This document shows positions 1-9,850 of a stretch of 37,885 nt of DNA, piece by piece. This stretch comes from Marinilabiliales bacterium. GTDB lineage: Bacteria; Bacteroidota; Bacteroidia; Bacteroidales; PUMT01. The stretch is from assembly GCA_007695015.1 (NCBI GenBank), contig REEN01000045.1:1-37885 (forward strand), written 5' to 3'. Position numbers and translations under genes: made by a program. The notes under the pieces are model-generated. The model was not told the origin of the DNA and ran no database searches. It was given only the letters and a program-made list of their open reading frames with translations. Positions within the stretch are counted from its first letter, which is position 1; every line of letters begins with the position of its first letter.

Positions 1-72
1 CGAAATCAGAAACGGATTAAGGATCAACTTTACTATATTTACTCCTCAAACCTCAAAAATGATATTTGCAAT

Positions 73-1005
73 ATGACAACAAGAAGAGATTCCATCAAAC
101 TTATCGGGGCGGCTGCAGCGGCAGCTGTTATTCCGGGAATGGCCTGCGGCAGAAAGCCTGCAGAACAGAATCATGAATTCGTGTATTGTTTGAATACCAG
201 CACTATACGGGGGCAGGAGCGGGGACTCACAGGCTCTATCGAAATTGCCGGTGAAGCAGGATATGATGCAGTGGAGCTATGGGTTGGCGAAGTGCAGGAT
301 TACCTTGAGCAGGGAAACAGCCTGCCGGAGCTTAAAAGTGTGATAAGGGCGAGCGGTGTTAAAGTTGCCGGCGCCATCGGTTTTGCCCCCTGGATAGTCG
401 ACGATGATGATCAGAGGCAACAGGGATTCAGGCAGATGGAAGAGGAGATGAACCTGATGGCTGAACTGGGATGCCGCAGGATTGCTGCCCCGCCAGCGGG
501 CTTCCATCACAGGGACGATCTGGACTACAGCAAAGCTGCCGCCAGGTATGGTAAACTGCTTGAACTGGGACGCCGCACGGGTGTAATGCCGCATCTTGAA
601 TTCTGGGGAGCCGCGAGGTCACTGTACAACCTGTCGCAGGCACTTTACATAGCGGCCGCAACAAATGACCCTGATGCCAGGATACTGGCAGATGTTTACC
701 ATCTCTTCAGGGGAGGGTCGGGGTTTAACGGACTCAGACTGGTGAGGGGAAGTGCAATGGAGATATTCCATATGAATGACTATCCCGGTGATGTGCCCAG
801 GGAGGAGCAGACCGATGCTCACCGGGTCTATCCAGGCGATGGCGCTGCCCCGATGGAGCAGATTTTGTCGGAACTGCACCAGATGGGAGGTGTGAAGGTG
901 CTTTCCCTTGAGTTGTTCAACAGGGATTACTGGGCTCAGGATGCCCTTGAAGTGGCCCGTACAGGGCTAACAAAAATGAAGGACCTGGTGAGCCGTGTAA
1001 CCTGA
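73..1005 (+). CDS. Sugar phosphate isomerase/epimerase-like TIM-barrel protein, exported
   Basis: The 310-residue product has the xylose-isomerase-like TIM barrel fold (AP endonuclease 2 family). An early segment reads GYDAVELW, and the likely metal ligands follow in the usual order: E176 (PHLEFW), D207 and H210 (LADVYH), H233 (FHMND) and E280 (SLELFN). The N-terminus carries twin arginines at residues 4-5 followed by an Ala-rich hydrophobic stretch and a lipobox-like GMAC ending at Cys25, so it is probably exported through Tat and lipidated. Such exported members are common in Bacteroidota carbohydrate metabolism, often beside Gfo/Idh/MocA oxidoreductases; two of those lie elsewhere in this window, but not adjacent. 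The substrate cannot be told from sequence. The first 72 bases of the window hold no recognisable gene. Confidence 0.88.
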   Translation: MTTRRDSIKLIGAAAAAAVIPGMACGRKPAEQNHEFVYCLNTSTIRGQERGLTGSIEIAGEAGYDAVELWVGEVQDYLEQGNSLPELKSVIRASGVKVAGAIGFAPWIVDDDDQRQQGFRQMEEEMNLMAELGCRRIAAPPAGFHHRDDLDYSKAAARYGKLLELGRRTGVMPHLEFWGAARSLYNLSQALYIAAATNDPDARILADVYHLFRGGSGFNGLRLVRGSAMEIFHMNDYPGDVPREEQTDAHRVYPGDGAAPMEQILSELHQMGGVKVLSLELFNRDYWAQDALEVARTGLTKMKDLVSRVT

Positions 1006-1035
1006 GGGCCCAGGGAATCCGTCTGATTATCATAC

Positions 1036-1147
1036 CAGCGGGCTGCCCATTCAGCGGGCTGCCCATTCAGCGGGCTGCCCATTCAGCGGGCTGCCCATTC
1101 AGCGGACCATCCATACAGCGGACCATCCATACAGCGGGCTGCCCCCG
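1036..1147. repeat. Tandem repeat, seven units of 16 bp
   Basis: Four exact copies of CAGCGGGCTGCCCATT (starting 1036, 1052, 1068, 1084) are followed by two copies of a variant CAGCGGACCATCCATA (1100, 1116) and a last partial unit of the first type from 1132. The period of 16 is not a multiple of three, and no gene spans it. It fills most of the 231-bp gap between the isomerase-like gene and the DUF4168 gene. The block arrangement of two variants suggests local duplication by slippage. Confidence 0.95.
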
Positions 1148-1236
1148 GCAGGTTATCCTTTCAAAAATCACGGCATTCAGGGAAATAAAGTGCAATATCG
1201 GTCGTTGTACCTGTATGTCAAATTAAAATTCAAATT

Positions 1237-1740
1237 ATGTTATTTACAAAATCCGGCCGTACGGCCATGATCTTCACCCTTTTTGCAACTCTTTTTGTAT
1301 TCTTGTCATTTAATCAGGCCGCCGCACAGCAGCTGCCCCAGCAGCAGATGCAGCAACCGGCCGAATACAGTGATGATGAGCTGCTTGTCTTTATCAATGC
1401 TGCCCTTGTGGTTATGCCTCTTCAGCAGGAGAGCCAGGTAAAGATGGTAGGAAAGATTGAGGATGAGGATCTGACAGTTGAGAAGTTTAATAATATTCTT
1501 GAAGCATTCAGTACCGGACAGGAGGCTGAAGCCACCGAAATCGAGATGGAATCATTTAATAATGCAATGGACGCCATCCAGGATATTCAGCTTGAGTATG
1601 AGGAGATAATCGGCGAGGCGATTACTGATGAAGGAATAACTCCCGCGAAATACGAGGAGATACTTATGAACTATCAGCAGGATCCTGAGCTCCAGATGAG
1701 GGTCAATGTGCTGATGGAAGAAATGGATGAAGAGGAGTAA
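1237..1740 (+). CDS. DUF4168 domain protein, secreted
   Basis: The 167-residue protein begins with a Sec signal peptide (hydrophobic residues 11-27, likely cleavage near Ala30 before QQLPQQ). The mature part is acidic and helical, with a segment SDDELLVFINAAL and a second one DEDLTVEKFNNILEAF, the arrangement seen in DUF4168 proteins, which are periplasmic and of unknown function. A further conserved-looking helix reads ITPAKYEEILMNYQQDPEL near the C-terminus. It stands alone on the plus strand and converges on tamL with only three bases between the stop codons. The family call is by recognition of the pattern rather than a search. Confidence 0.75.
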   Translation: MLFTKSGRTAMIFTLFATLFVFLSFNQAAAQQLPQQQMQQPAEYSDDELLVFINAALVVMPLQQESQVKMVGKIEDEDLTVEKFNNILEAFSTGQEAEATEIEMESFNNAMDAIQDIQLEYEEIIGEAITDEGITPAKYEEILMNYQQDPELQMRVNVLMEEMDEEE

Positions 1741-1743
1741 TCT

Positions 1744-4299
1744 TCAGAAAGGATATCCTATTGCAAGGTTCAGGATTATGTTATCCCTTCTCCATTGTGG
1801 ATCCAGTGGATCCGGTCTCCGGAAATAACCTGCATGGTCATTTTGCCCGGGGATCGCAAGCGGGAAGGCTACATCAAGCCTCAGGAGGAAGAAGGTGAAA
1901 TCAAGCCTGATACCTGCCCCGGTTCCGAGCGCTATCTGACGCAGGAACTGTGATGGAATGAATGCCCCCCCGGGGGCATTTTCCTTTTCCCTGATATTCC
2001 AGATGTTACCTGCATCTGCAAACAGTGCAGCCTTGAATATGTTGCCAAGGTCAATCCGGTACTCCAGGTTCATTTCAAACTTGAGTTCGCCCGACTGGTA
2101 AATGTTGAGCGTTGATACCAGTGTGTCGGGCGGTGAATAGGAACCGGGACCAACTGAGCGCGGATGGAAAGCCCTTATGCTGTTGCTCCCTCCAATAGTG
2201 AAAACCTTTGTATAGGGCAGAGAGGATGAGTTGCCGTAAGGGATCCCGGCACCGGCAATAAGCCTGGCTGCGATCCTGTTGCCGTTTTTAGTTCCAATGT
2301 AATGGCGCACGTCGATGTCAGTCTTGAAGTATTGCGCAAACCCCTGGTTGAAGAAAGTGTACTCGCCGGCAGCTCCTTCCCCTGCAAATCCGCCGTATCT
2401 TCCGGCCAGCCATGCCATGTTACCTGACATGTCGGCGTTTATATTGAAATACCACAGGTTGCGGTCATCGCCTGTTACCAGAGTATTGTAGAAGAATGAG
2501 TATTCAGATCCAAGCAGGAACTGTTCAAACATCCCCCTGCGCAGCAGTGCCTCATCAGAAAAGATCTGCCTGTACTCATCTGAGATCCTGCCCAGTCCGA
2601 ACACATTGAATACAAAGGGGTTGAACCTATGTTGAACATGCTGCGCAGGGTTCCAGTGGTATCCGAACTGCGATTTAAACGATGAGAGGCTGAATGCATC
2701 GGTCCGGTCAAGGTAACTGAATGCAAGTGACATCCTTGTCCTGGGCATATACCCGTGAGATACTGCACTATGCCTGAACGGGATCAGAAGTCCGGGTATT
2801 CCTATTTCCGATGTGAGGCCGGCTTCAATGCTGTTTACCCCTTTCTGGCCGATAAGTGTCTCGAAGGCGCCGTCAAGTCCGATACTGAAATTTTCAGCTC
2901 CCCCCAGCAGGTTCCTGTTGCTGAACGATGCCGTAAAACCCGGACCGGCAAAATTATTCGATTTGGATACTCCGCTGAGTTCGGCGCTGATGTTCTTTTT
3001 CTCCATAGGGGTCAGAATGATCCTGACATCAAGCAGGTTTTCATTGCCGCCATTTCCGGAATTACTGGGGTGCCGGTTAACTCCCACTCCGTTTTCGGGA
3101 TTGCTGGCGGATTGGTTTTCTGACTCTAAGTCTCCGGCAGAAGCCGGTGGGGGGGGCTGGAGAGCATTTCCGGAAGGCCTTCTCTCAAACCGGATGTTGA
3201 CAAACTTAAATACCCCCAGCCCCATCAGGTGGCTTATGGTGAGTAAGTGATCACTGCTGTTGTAGACCTGCCCCTGCTCAAGGAACAGCGAATTGAGCAG
3301 CACACGTTCACTCACGGGGAGCTCTTCAAGGGCTGCTGACACACCATTTTCAATTACCGTGAACCTGTTCCCCGCAGTGGCGCTGCCGTCAAGGCCGGAA
3401 CTTCCTTGTGAGGCGTTACCGGTTCCGGACCTGCTTCCTTGCGAGACTCCGGCGGTCGGCGCAATACCTTCCTGCATGATCATGATATTGCCTATGCGGT
3501 AACTCCGCAGGGCGTACGATGGCACATCAGTTTTAACGGCAAGGTGCAGGTCTACCTCCCTGTTGCCTGCAGTGCTGTCGGCCCTGAAAATGATGTGGTC
3601 GGCATTGAAGTAGAAAAACCCCTCCTCCTTGAGCTGCCTTTCTATTCGCGACCTCTCGCTCTTAAGCCGGGCCAGGCTGTAAATGTCGCCGCTCCGGAGT
3701 TCTGTGTTTTCCATGGCGCGTACAACAGCCTGGCCGGCTTCAGTTGCCGTGCCGGGCAGGATGATCCTGCCGATCCGGTATGGGGCGCTGATGTTTACGT
3801 GGTAATTGATCCTGGTCTGTTTTTTCTTTTCGGCAAGGCTGTATGTAACATCAGTATCAAAATGTCCCATGTTGAAAAGCCGGTTCTGCATAAGTCTGGT
3901 CGTGCGTTCAGGATTGACATCCTCAATCAGGACAGGCGGCCTTCCAATTCTCGTTTTTATCCAGTTACCAATTCCTCTCTCCCTGGTGGTTCCGGTTATA
4001 TGATACACCCAGAGCCTTGGCCTCATGAAAAGGATACTGCTGTTTGGTCGTGGTGAGAGTACCGACTCCAGCTCCCTCTCCATTTCATTGAGGTTTTCTG
4101 CCTGTTCTCCGGGCTCAATATATATCCTGCTTCCGGAATAGAGGCTCTGGTCGTCACCAAGATGCCTGGTACCCGTACACGATGCAACCGCAAAAACCGC
4201 CACAGCGATGAGAAAGGGGCAGAGGAAGGCACCCGCATACCCTCCGCAATCTATGCTGTTCAATAATAGCTTTTTTCCGTGTCTTTTCTGCCTGACCAT
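1744..4299 (-). CDS. tamL: TamL, BamA-superfamily outer-membrane lipoprotein
   Basis: The 851-residue protein has a signal peptide ending in the lipobox VASC (Cys41), followed by the segment GTRHLGDDQSLYSG near the mature N-terminus. POTRA-like regions occupy roughly residues 100-270, and the C-terminal half (about 430-851) is a 16-strand-type barrel with the segment SIRAFHPRSVGPGS near residues 705-720, which sits where BamA proteins carry the conserved loop-6 motif; the chain ends in an aromatic Phe. In Bacteroidota TamL replaces TamA and works with TamB in outer-membrane assembly. It lies 12 bp downstream of tamB on the same strand, so the two are co-transcribed. Two low-complexity Ser/Gly/Asn-rich linkers (about residues 276-313 and 378-420) interrupt the POTRA-to-barrel region and are unusual. 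Confidence 0.92.
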   Translation of the reverse strand: MVRQKRHGKKLLLNSIDCGGYAGAFLCPFLIAVAVFAVASCTGTRHLGDDQSLYSGSRIYIEPGEQAENLNEMERELESVLSPRPNSSILFMRPRLWVYHITGTTRERGIGNWIKTRIGRPPVLIEDVNPERTTRLMQNRLFNMGHFDTDVTYSLAEKKKQTRINYHVNISAPYRIGRIILPGTATEAGQAVVRAMENTELRSGDIYSLARLKSERSRIERQLKEEGFFYFNADHIIFRADSTAGNREVDLHLAVKTDVPSYALRSYRIGNIMIMQEGIAPTAGVSQGSRSGTGNASQGSSGLDGSATAGNRFTVIENGVSAALEELPVSERVLLNSLFLEQGQVYNSSDHLLTISHLMGLGVFKFVNIRFERRPSGNALQPPPPASAGDLESENQSASNPENGVGVNRHPSNSGNGGNENLLDVRIILTPMEKKNISAELSGVSKSNNFAGPGFTASFSNRNLLGGAENFSIGLDGAFETLIGQKGVNSIEAGLTSEIGIPGLLIPFRHSAVSHGYMPRTRMSLAFSYLDRTDAFSLSSFKSQFGYHWNPAQHVQHRFNPFVFNVFGLGRISDEYRQIFSDEALLRRGMFEQFLLGSEYSFFYNTLVTGDDRNLWYFNINADMSGNMAWLAGRYGGFAGEGAAGEYTFFNQGFAQYFKTDIDVRHYIGTKNGNRIAARLIAGAGIPYGNSSSLPYTKVFTIGGSNSIRAFHPRSVGPGSYSPPDTLVSTLNIYQSGELKFEMNLEYRIDLGNIFKAALFADAGNIWNIREKENAPGGAFIPSQFLRQIALGTGAGIRLDFTFFLLRLDVAFPLAIPGQNDHAGYFRRPDPLDPQWRRDNIILNLAIGYPF

Positions 4300-4311
4300 A
4301 TTTTTTTCAAA

Positions 4312-7300
4312 TTACTGCTCCTTGCCGGGAAGATAATCCTGATCCTGTTTGTCGCGTTCACCAGGATACTGAGGACTTGTGCTACCCTGTCCTCCCCGGA
4401 TGCCCTCTTCTTCTCCGTTTTCATGGACCGGCTGGTAATATTCCTCCTCCCGCCGCCTGAAAATTTCCATTAGGTTGTTGTAACTGCGCGAAAAAATCAA
4501 TGAAATACCTGTCCTGGTAAGATCAGGTTCTACAAGGTCACCGTAGTCGCGTGTGCGGAATCCCCGTACAAGAAGGTTTCCCCCGGGAGTCAGCAGATAT
4601 TCCAGGGAGAAGTCCCCCGCTATATCACCGGCACCGGTTCTTCTTCTCATTTCATCTTCCAGTTCGATATTGCCGCCGACTGTTATCCTGAACCTTTCAT
4701 CGAAAAAATTTCGTGAGACCTCCATCTGCAATTCTGTTCGTCCCGTACCGTCGCCATCGGCAAAATCTTCGTATGATTCCATTTCAAAACTTATGTCCAC
4801 TCCTCTTATAAACCTGTCAGACATTCTGTTAAGCTGCTGTGACAGCATCTGGCTCACCGACGATCTGGCTGTAGACGTTATACCACCGCCTGTTCCTGCA
4901 GCTGCCAGGGGGTTCTCATGGATGAAACCTCCCAGCAGCAGTAATGCGAAAACCTGTTTGTTCAGCTCCGATTCATTCCTGTTGATCTCATTGATCCGTG
5001 CCATCAGGGCCCCGTCCATTGCCCGCCTGTGCTCGGGAGGCATGTCAAGCTCAAAACTTATATTGGGGTTCATCAGGTTGCCTGTCATGCCAAGGTATAC
5101 CTGGAAGGGGTACTGTTGCCTCAGGCTGGCCGCATTAGCCTGGTCGGCCGGAATATGGGATCTCATAAGTTCCCTGGCGCCTGTCCTGACATTATAAATT
5201 GCAGTTATGTCCAGATCGGCCCCGAGAGGGTCTCCTGTCCACACAATGCTGCTTCCGGGCCTGATCCTGAAATTTCTCCTTATGACGTCATAGAAGGTCA
5301 GCAGGTATTCTCCCTCGTTTATTTCATATCTGCCGGCAAGGCTGACCGCTCCCCCCTGGTCTATTCCGAAGCTCAGCACTCCGCCACCCCTGAGCACAAG
5401 ATTGTCGCCTGCCAAATCATCAATAACGACCCTGATCTCTGCCTGCCTGTCAAGCTCAATATTGAGGCTCACCTCGGTCCGCTCCAGCGAGGATGTGATC
5501 TCACCGGTTTCAGCCATGCCGGCTGCAAGGGTTAAAAAATCGTTTCCTGCTCCCGGCGTCATGAATTCAACCACGCCCTCGTCACCTATCGCTTCAGGTG
5601 CAGTGCGGGGCACGATGAATGTAAATGCTGATCCCTCGTTGAACTTTATTCTGCCTTCAACCGAAGGGTTGTGGTGGGATCCCCTGAGGCGCAGGTCACT
5701 GTCTACCAGCAGGCGCCCGTGGTAATGGTCGTTATGCTTTCCCTCCAGGTTCATTAACAAAAAGTTGCGTGTGCCCAGGTCGAGACTGAAAAGGATGTTG
5801 CCGGGATCGGAGTAATTGACCGTACCGTTTACTGAGGCGCTTCTGCCCAGGGAATCGTGCAGGGTTAAGTTGTTAAGCCTGATATAGTGCCTGTCGAAGC
5901 TGATTATCTCATTCCGTGCAAAATATCCGGTATTGAGTTCAGGAACCCTGAAAGCAGCATCTGTCAGTTGTATGCTCCCGGTGAACAACGGAGCGCCGGC
6001 TGACCCCGTCATATGCATTTTGCCTTCTGCAAGTCCTGTTATGTGGGTCAGACCTCCTGCAGTAAATGGTTCTGCAACTGAAAGATCTAGCCTGTCAAGA
6101 AAGATGCTGATGTCAAGCGGCATCTCGTCATTCTGGTTATAGGCGCCGTGCACTCTAAGCAGTCCGCCCCGGTGGTTCATGGAGGCGTTCACATGATACA
6201 GTCCCGGAATCTCGTTCTCCAGCAGGATGCTTATGCGATCGATCATCTCGTTTCCGGCGACAAGTTCCCTGATGTCGACTGAAGATGTCAGAGCCGTTTC
6301 ACCGAAAATATTCCTGGCCGTTGCAGTGGCATTCATGGTTCCGGCTGTGACAGGCAGCAGGTTGCCTGTAAGATTGGAGAGAGCTTCCAGTTCTGCTCCC
6401 GAAAGGGTTATGAGCAGGTCGGTCTCATCAGACGGCCTGATGCGGGTAGCAGCAGAAAAGGATGTTTCGCCGTGAGCAAGGTTGAAATTGCTAACCGACA
6501 GCTGCTGCCTGCCTGCGACGATTCTGTTAAGCGGATCAATACTCCAGGGTGTGCCGGCCAGTATGAGTTTGTCGTGTCCGAAAGCCACCCTGAACAGGCC
6601 TTCGTATGTTTCAGCTGAGACAGTTGTATAGAACAGTTCATTTCCTGCAGGCTCTGTTACTGACAGTACCATGTCAAGCATGTCATCTGAGAGAGTGCCT
6701 GAGGTCTCCAGTTTTCCCAGGTCCGCTCCGCCGATTCCCAAGTGCCCTGCTTCAAACCTGAAATCCATCTTCCCGGCGTCGGAAACCAGCCTCCCACTGA
6801 AGTCATGAAACTCAGCTCCCCCATAGCTCAGCTCTTTCATGCCGGCCTGCAGTCCGATCTCCCGGGTCTTCCCGTCGTAGGAAACTGACAGTGAAAGTGT
6901 ATCATAACTCTCAATCGCAGGAAGCAGGAAAAGATTGACTATCTGTTCGGGGAAAAGATTTGCGTTGAGCTGAAATGATGCGTCATCAGGCATGTCATGC
7001 GGCAAAACCGGCGCGGGTACAGTGAAATAATCAGACAGGTGCCCTGCCAGGATGGAGGGTATTCCCGCAGGGGTTACATTACCGTGGTAACGGGCCTCCA
7101 GGAAGTCAGATTCTATTTCTACGAAATAGTCAAGGCTGTCGGATACCGACCGGACTGTTATTTCGGGAATTGTATATATATCTTCTCCCATCGCCAGCCG
7201 GGTTGCCGACAACTTCACCAGTCCGCTGAAAAAGCCTGCCGGGCGCAGAACCAGATCAGCTTCAAGTCCGGTACTTATAAGCAGTTCATCTTCAACCAGT

Positions 7301-9690
7301 CCGAGCCGCCCCAAATCGGCATACTCAATTGCCAGCGTGCCTCCGGCAGATGGCACTGATGTAAACAGCCCGGCCGAAGCCTCGATCCCGGCATTCAGGT
7401 AATCGTCGCTGTACCTGGTTTTAAGGTATGCTACAGAATCTTCAAGCGCAAGGTCTATCAATATGTCATTATAGTCATAATCAGCAATGCTAAGTCCGCT
7501 CACCTTCATGGTGGCCGTAGCCGAAGCAAGTGCAGGATCGGTGCCCCTGCCAGTGATATCAATTGACACTGAGGGCATGCTGGTGAACAGCTCCATTCCG
7601 GTAACCCTGCCTGCATCGAGCCGGCTGCTGTAAATTGTGGCGCTGTAACTTTTTTCTCCTTCCTCGTCACCATAAGACAATGAAGCATTCAGAGAGCCGA
7701 AATCGCTTTCTACATGAGCTCCGGCTGTGAATCCGGAAGCAGATCCCGTGAAGGTACCTTCTGCGCGTATTTGCGACGGCAGCATGAAGCCCGGCATGCC
7801 GGCTGTATCGGGGATCAGTTCCGTACCTGCCAGCAGTTCGTATAGTCTGTCAGGCCCCGCATGCAATTCCAGCCTTCCTGTATCAATGAACATCTCACCC
7901 TGGCCGGCAATATTGGCAACGGAGCCGTTCAGTGCTAAGCCCAGGATGTCACCCACACCAACAGAAAAGTTATCTGCAGCGAACAGGGAAGGGGTTCCCG
8001 ATATGCTTCCGCTGAACCGCACTTCTTCTTCGGCCAGGGAGCGCACATAGCCGGGAAGAGTCCCGGCGTAAAAGAACAGGAGGTCAGGACCGGCCAGACC
8101 CTCTTCCAGGACCAGCGAGAACTCCTTATCCCATATTTCATCTGTTTTAAAATCAAGCACTGCCAGGTTTGTGCTTAACCTGATCCCGGCAGAGCTGTAA
8201 GTGGTGGCCAGATCAAGCAGAGCCGATGCTCCGCTTTTGCCGGCTGAGGCATGCAGCACCATTTTCCTGACACTGAAGGTGTCGGATATGCCAGCGCCGA
8301 GGTTATCAATGTCAAGGTTGAGGCTGTCGGGAGCAATATAAATATTACCGGCGCTCAGGTCAAGTTTCCCAAGAGAGAAGTTCCCGGGATCGAATTTGCC
8401 GGATGAGCCTCCGTACCCGGTCTGCAGTCCGAAACCGGCATTCTCGACAGCCAGGCTGCTTACAGACACAATCCATTCCGTTACCCCTGCAAAACTGAAA
8501 CCTGCCTGCTCCGCCGCCTTCGCTGCCGGGGAGCCGGGTTTGCCGTCACCGGTCTCGCCTTCTCCGGGTGTGCCGTCACCGGTTTCACCGTCACCGGTCT
8601 CACCGTCACCGGTCTCACCGTCACCGGGTTTATCTTCGCCGGGTAGAAATATGTCAGCTTTCATGTTCCTGGAAATGACCGAACGCAGGGATATGGTTCT
8701 CCCGGCCAGATCGGTTATCACGGGATCAATATCGAGCGCGCCCGATTCGAAAACGGCCGATGAGCCGTCATACCCCGAGTAGCTGAAAATAAAATCTCTT
8801 ACTGTGAGAGGCCCGGGCCGTATTTCGGGCAGGACCTGATCTTCGGCAGGCTGCGACGGCGTTGTTGTCCTGCCAGTTTGCAGTAAGGTTACCCGGCCCC
8901 CGTCGATCAGGGTGTGGCCGGTACGGTACCTGCCGCCGAGCAGGTCGGACCCCCTGAGGGTGGTGCTGAAATGGTCAAGCCTGGCATCCAGGTCAGTGCC
9001 GTTGGGCTGGTCAACGAAACGGACTGCTATGTTGTTGAGGGAGACATTATTGAGGATCAGGTGTAGTCCGCCATATGCTTCCGGTTCCGGAGCTTCTCCG
9101 CCATATGCTTCCGGTTCCGGAGTTTCCTTGGCAGTCATATGATCCCTGCCTGCGGTTGCTCCCGGTCCACTCTCCTCTGCGGCCGGTGTGGTATTGATGC
9201 TACTGCCGGAGTTTGCTCCCGGCCCCAAAGCTTCGCCGTCCGGCGCGGCATTGTTTCCGCTGCCTGAACCAAATCTTGCTGCAAGGACCTGCCAGTTAAA
9301 AATGGTGTCGGGATCGCAGCGCGTTATGTTTGCCGTCAGATCATCAATTCTTAATGATCCTATGTACAGGCGGTTGCGAAGCAGGGCCGGCAGCCTTATG
9401 TTCGCACGGATACTCCCGGCGCTCAGCAGGGTGTCACCCCTTGCATCTTCAATGAAGATACCCTGCAGCGATACCTGTCCGGGAAACCTTACCGCTATGC
9501 GGTCCAGGCTGATGGCCGTGCCTGTTCTTGAGCTTATCCGGTCAGTTACAAATCCCCCGACCATTGTCTGTACCGCCGGAAACTGCAGGGAAATCGTGAT
9601 CAGGACGAAAAGCAGGAGAAAGGAAATGATGATACGCAATATGATCCGTATCACTGTTCCTGTGTATTTTACAAGCTTGCCGGGTGACAT
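4312..9690 (-). CDS. tamB: TamB-like translocation and assembly module protein
   Basis: The 1792-residue protein has one N-terminal membrane anchor (about residues 13-35), a very long repetitive beta-rich body of the AsmA/TamB type and a C-terminal DUF490 (TamB) domain, with the segment RFRITVGGNIELEDEM and the typical LLTPGGNLLVRGF close to the end. TamB spans the periplasm from the inner membrane to the TamL barrel and is thought to move phospholipids or assist outer-membrane protein assembly. The pairing with tamL directly downstream supports the call. The length is above that of proteobacterial TamB but normal for Bacteroidota. Two low-complexity repeat tracts lie in the N-terminal third (residues about 190-208 and 350-385), and the last 45 residues are charged and probably disordered. 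Confidence 0.92.
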   Translation of the reverse strand: MSPGKLVKYTGTVIRIILRIIISFLLLFVLITISLQFPAVQTMVGGFVTDRISSRTGTAISLDRIAVRFPGQVSLQGIFIEDARGDTLLSAGSIRANIRLPALLRNRLYIGSLRIDDLTANITRCDPDTIFNWQVLAARFGSGSGNNAAPDGEALGPGANSGSSINTTPAAEESGPGATAGRDHMTAKETPEPEAYGGEAPEPEAYGGLHLILNNVSLNNIAVRFVDQPNGTDLDARLDHFSTTLRGSDLLGGRYRTGHTLIDGGRVTLLQTGRTTTPSQPAEDQVLPEIRPGPLTVRDFIFSYSGYDGSSAVFESGALDIDPVITDLAGRTISLRSVISRNMKADIFLPGEDKPGDGETGDGETGDGETGDGTPGEGETGDGKPGSPAAKAAEQAGFSFAGVTEWIVSVSSLAVENAGFGLQTGYGGSSGKFDPGNFSLGKLDLSAGNIYIAPDSLNLDIDNLGAGISDTFSVRKMVLHASAGKSGASALLDLATTYSSAGIRLSTNLAVLDFKTDEIWDKEFSLVLEEGLAGPDLLFFYAGTLPGYVRSLAEEEVRFSGSISGTPSLFAADNFSVGVGDILGLALNGSVANIAGQGEMFIDTGRLELHAGPDRLYELLAGTELIPDTAGMPGFMLPSQIRAEGTFTGSASGFTAGAHVESDFGSLNASLSYGDEEGEKSYSATIYSSRLDAGRVTGMELFTSMPSVSIDITGRGTDPALASATATMKVSGLSIADYDYNDILIDLALEDSVAYLKTRYSDDYLNAGIEASAGLFTSVPSAGGTLAIEYADLGRLGLVEDELLISTGLEADLVLRPAGFFSGLVKLSATRLAMGEDIYTIPEITVRSVSDSLDYFVEIESDFLEARYHGNVTPAGIPSILAGHLSDYFTVPAPVLPHDMPDDASFQLNANLFPEQIVNLFLLPAIESYDTLSLSVSYDGKTREIGLQAGMKELSYGGAEFHDFSGRLVSDAGKMDFRFEAGHLGIGGADLGKLETSGTLSDDMLDMVLSVTEPAGNELFYTTVSAETYEGLFRVAFGHDKLILAGTPWSIDPLNRIVAGRQQLSVSNFNLAHGETSFSAATRIRPSDETDLLITLSGAELEALSNLTGNLLPVTAGTMNATATARNIFGETALTSSVDIRELVAGNEMIDRISILLENEIPGLYHVNASMNHRGGLLRVHGAYNQNDEMPLDISIFLDRLDLSVAEPFTAGGLTHITGLAEGKMHMTGSAGAPLFTGSIQLTDAAFRVPELNTGYFARNEIISFDRHYIRLNNLTLHDSLGRSASVNGTVNYSDPGNILFSLDLGTRNFLLMNLEGKHNDHYHGRLLVDSDLRLRGSHHNPSVEGRIKFNEGSAFTFIVPRTAPEAIGDEGVVEFMTPGAGNDFLTLAAGMAETGEITSSLERTEVSLNIELDRQAEIRVVIDDLAGDNLVLRGGGVLSFGIDQGGAVSLAGRYEINEGEYLLTFYDVIRRNFRIRPGSSIVWTGDPLGADLDITAIYNVRTGARELMRSHIPADQANAASLRQQYPFQVYLGMTGNLMNPNISFELDMPPEHRRAMDGALMARINEINRNESELNKQVFALLLLGGFIHENPLAAAGTGGGITSTARSSVSQMLSQQLNRMSDRFIRGVDISFEMESYEDFADGDGTGRTELQMEVSRNFFDERFRITVGGNIELEDEMRRRTGAGDIAGDFSLEYLLTPGGNLLVRGFRTRDYGDLVEPDLTRTGISLIFSRSYNNLMEIFRRREEEYYQPVHENGEEEGIRGGQGSTSPQYPGERDKQDQDYLPGKEQ
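8543..8632 (-). repeat. In-frame 15-bp tandem repeat inside tamB
   Basis: Six units of 15 bp, consensus CCGTCACCGGTCTCA on the plus strand, encode a run of five-residue repeats of the GDGET type in TamB (around residues 352-383). Units two and six are diverged (GEGET/GDGTP-like and GDGKP). Because the period is a multiple of three, copy-number change would keep the frame. Confidence 0.9.
9067..9122 (-). repeat. 30-bp direct duplication inside tamB
   Basis: Two copies of a 26-bp core (9067-9092 and 9097-9122, beginning TCCGCCATATGCTTCCGG) are set 30 bp apart. They encode the doubled segment EPEAYGG in TamB near residues 190-208. The copies are identical over the core, which suggests a recent duplication that kept the reading frame. 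Confidence 0.9.
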
Positions 9691-9716
9691 TTACTCGATT
9701 TGATTCTATGTTACCG

Positions 9717-9750
9717 TAAAGATAACATGTTCACGATGCAGTTATTGCAA
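9717..9750 (-). promoter_or_regulatory. Possible Bacteroidota promoter for tamB-tamL
   Basis: On the minus strand a TTG (9750-9748) is followed after 23 bp by TATCTTTA (9724-9717), one mismatch from the Bacteroidota -7 consensus TAnnTTTG, 27 bp upstream of the tamB start. Spacing is at the upper limit and the match is imperfect. Confidence 0.3.
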
Positions 9751-9850
9751 TAATATACTTTTTAGAAATATTTTTTAACTTGCATGCTTGTAATTGCCGC
9801 GGTTTCTTGCCGCCGGTGTTAACTGAACCGAACTTAAAAATACAGATATC

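Noticed and set aside
1036-1147. Could the tandem array be a CRISPR?
   Set aside because: The units are contiguous with no unique spacers and no cas gene is present.
4553-5197. Plus-strand frames opposite tamB (and others opposite tamL and the YhaN-like gene)
   Set aside because: Composition is Pro/Ser-rich with no domain, and the opposite strand holds long conserved genes.
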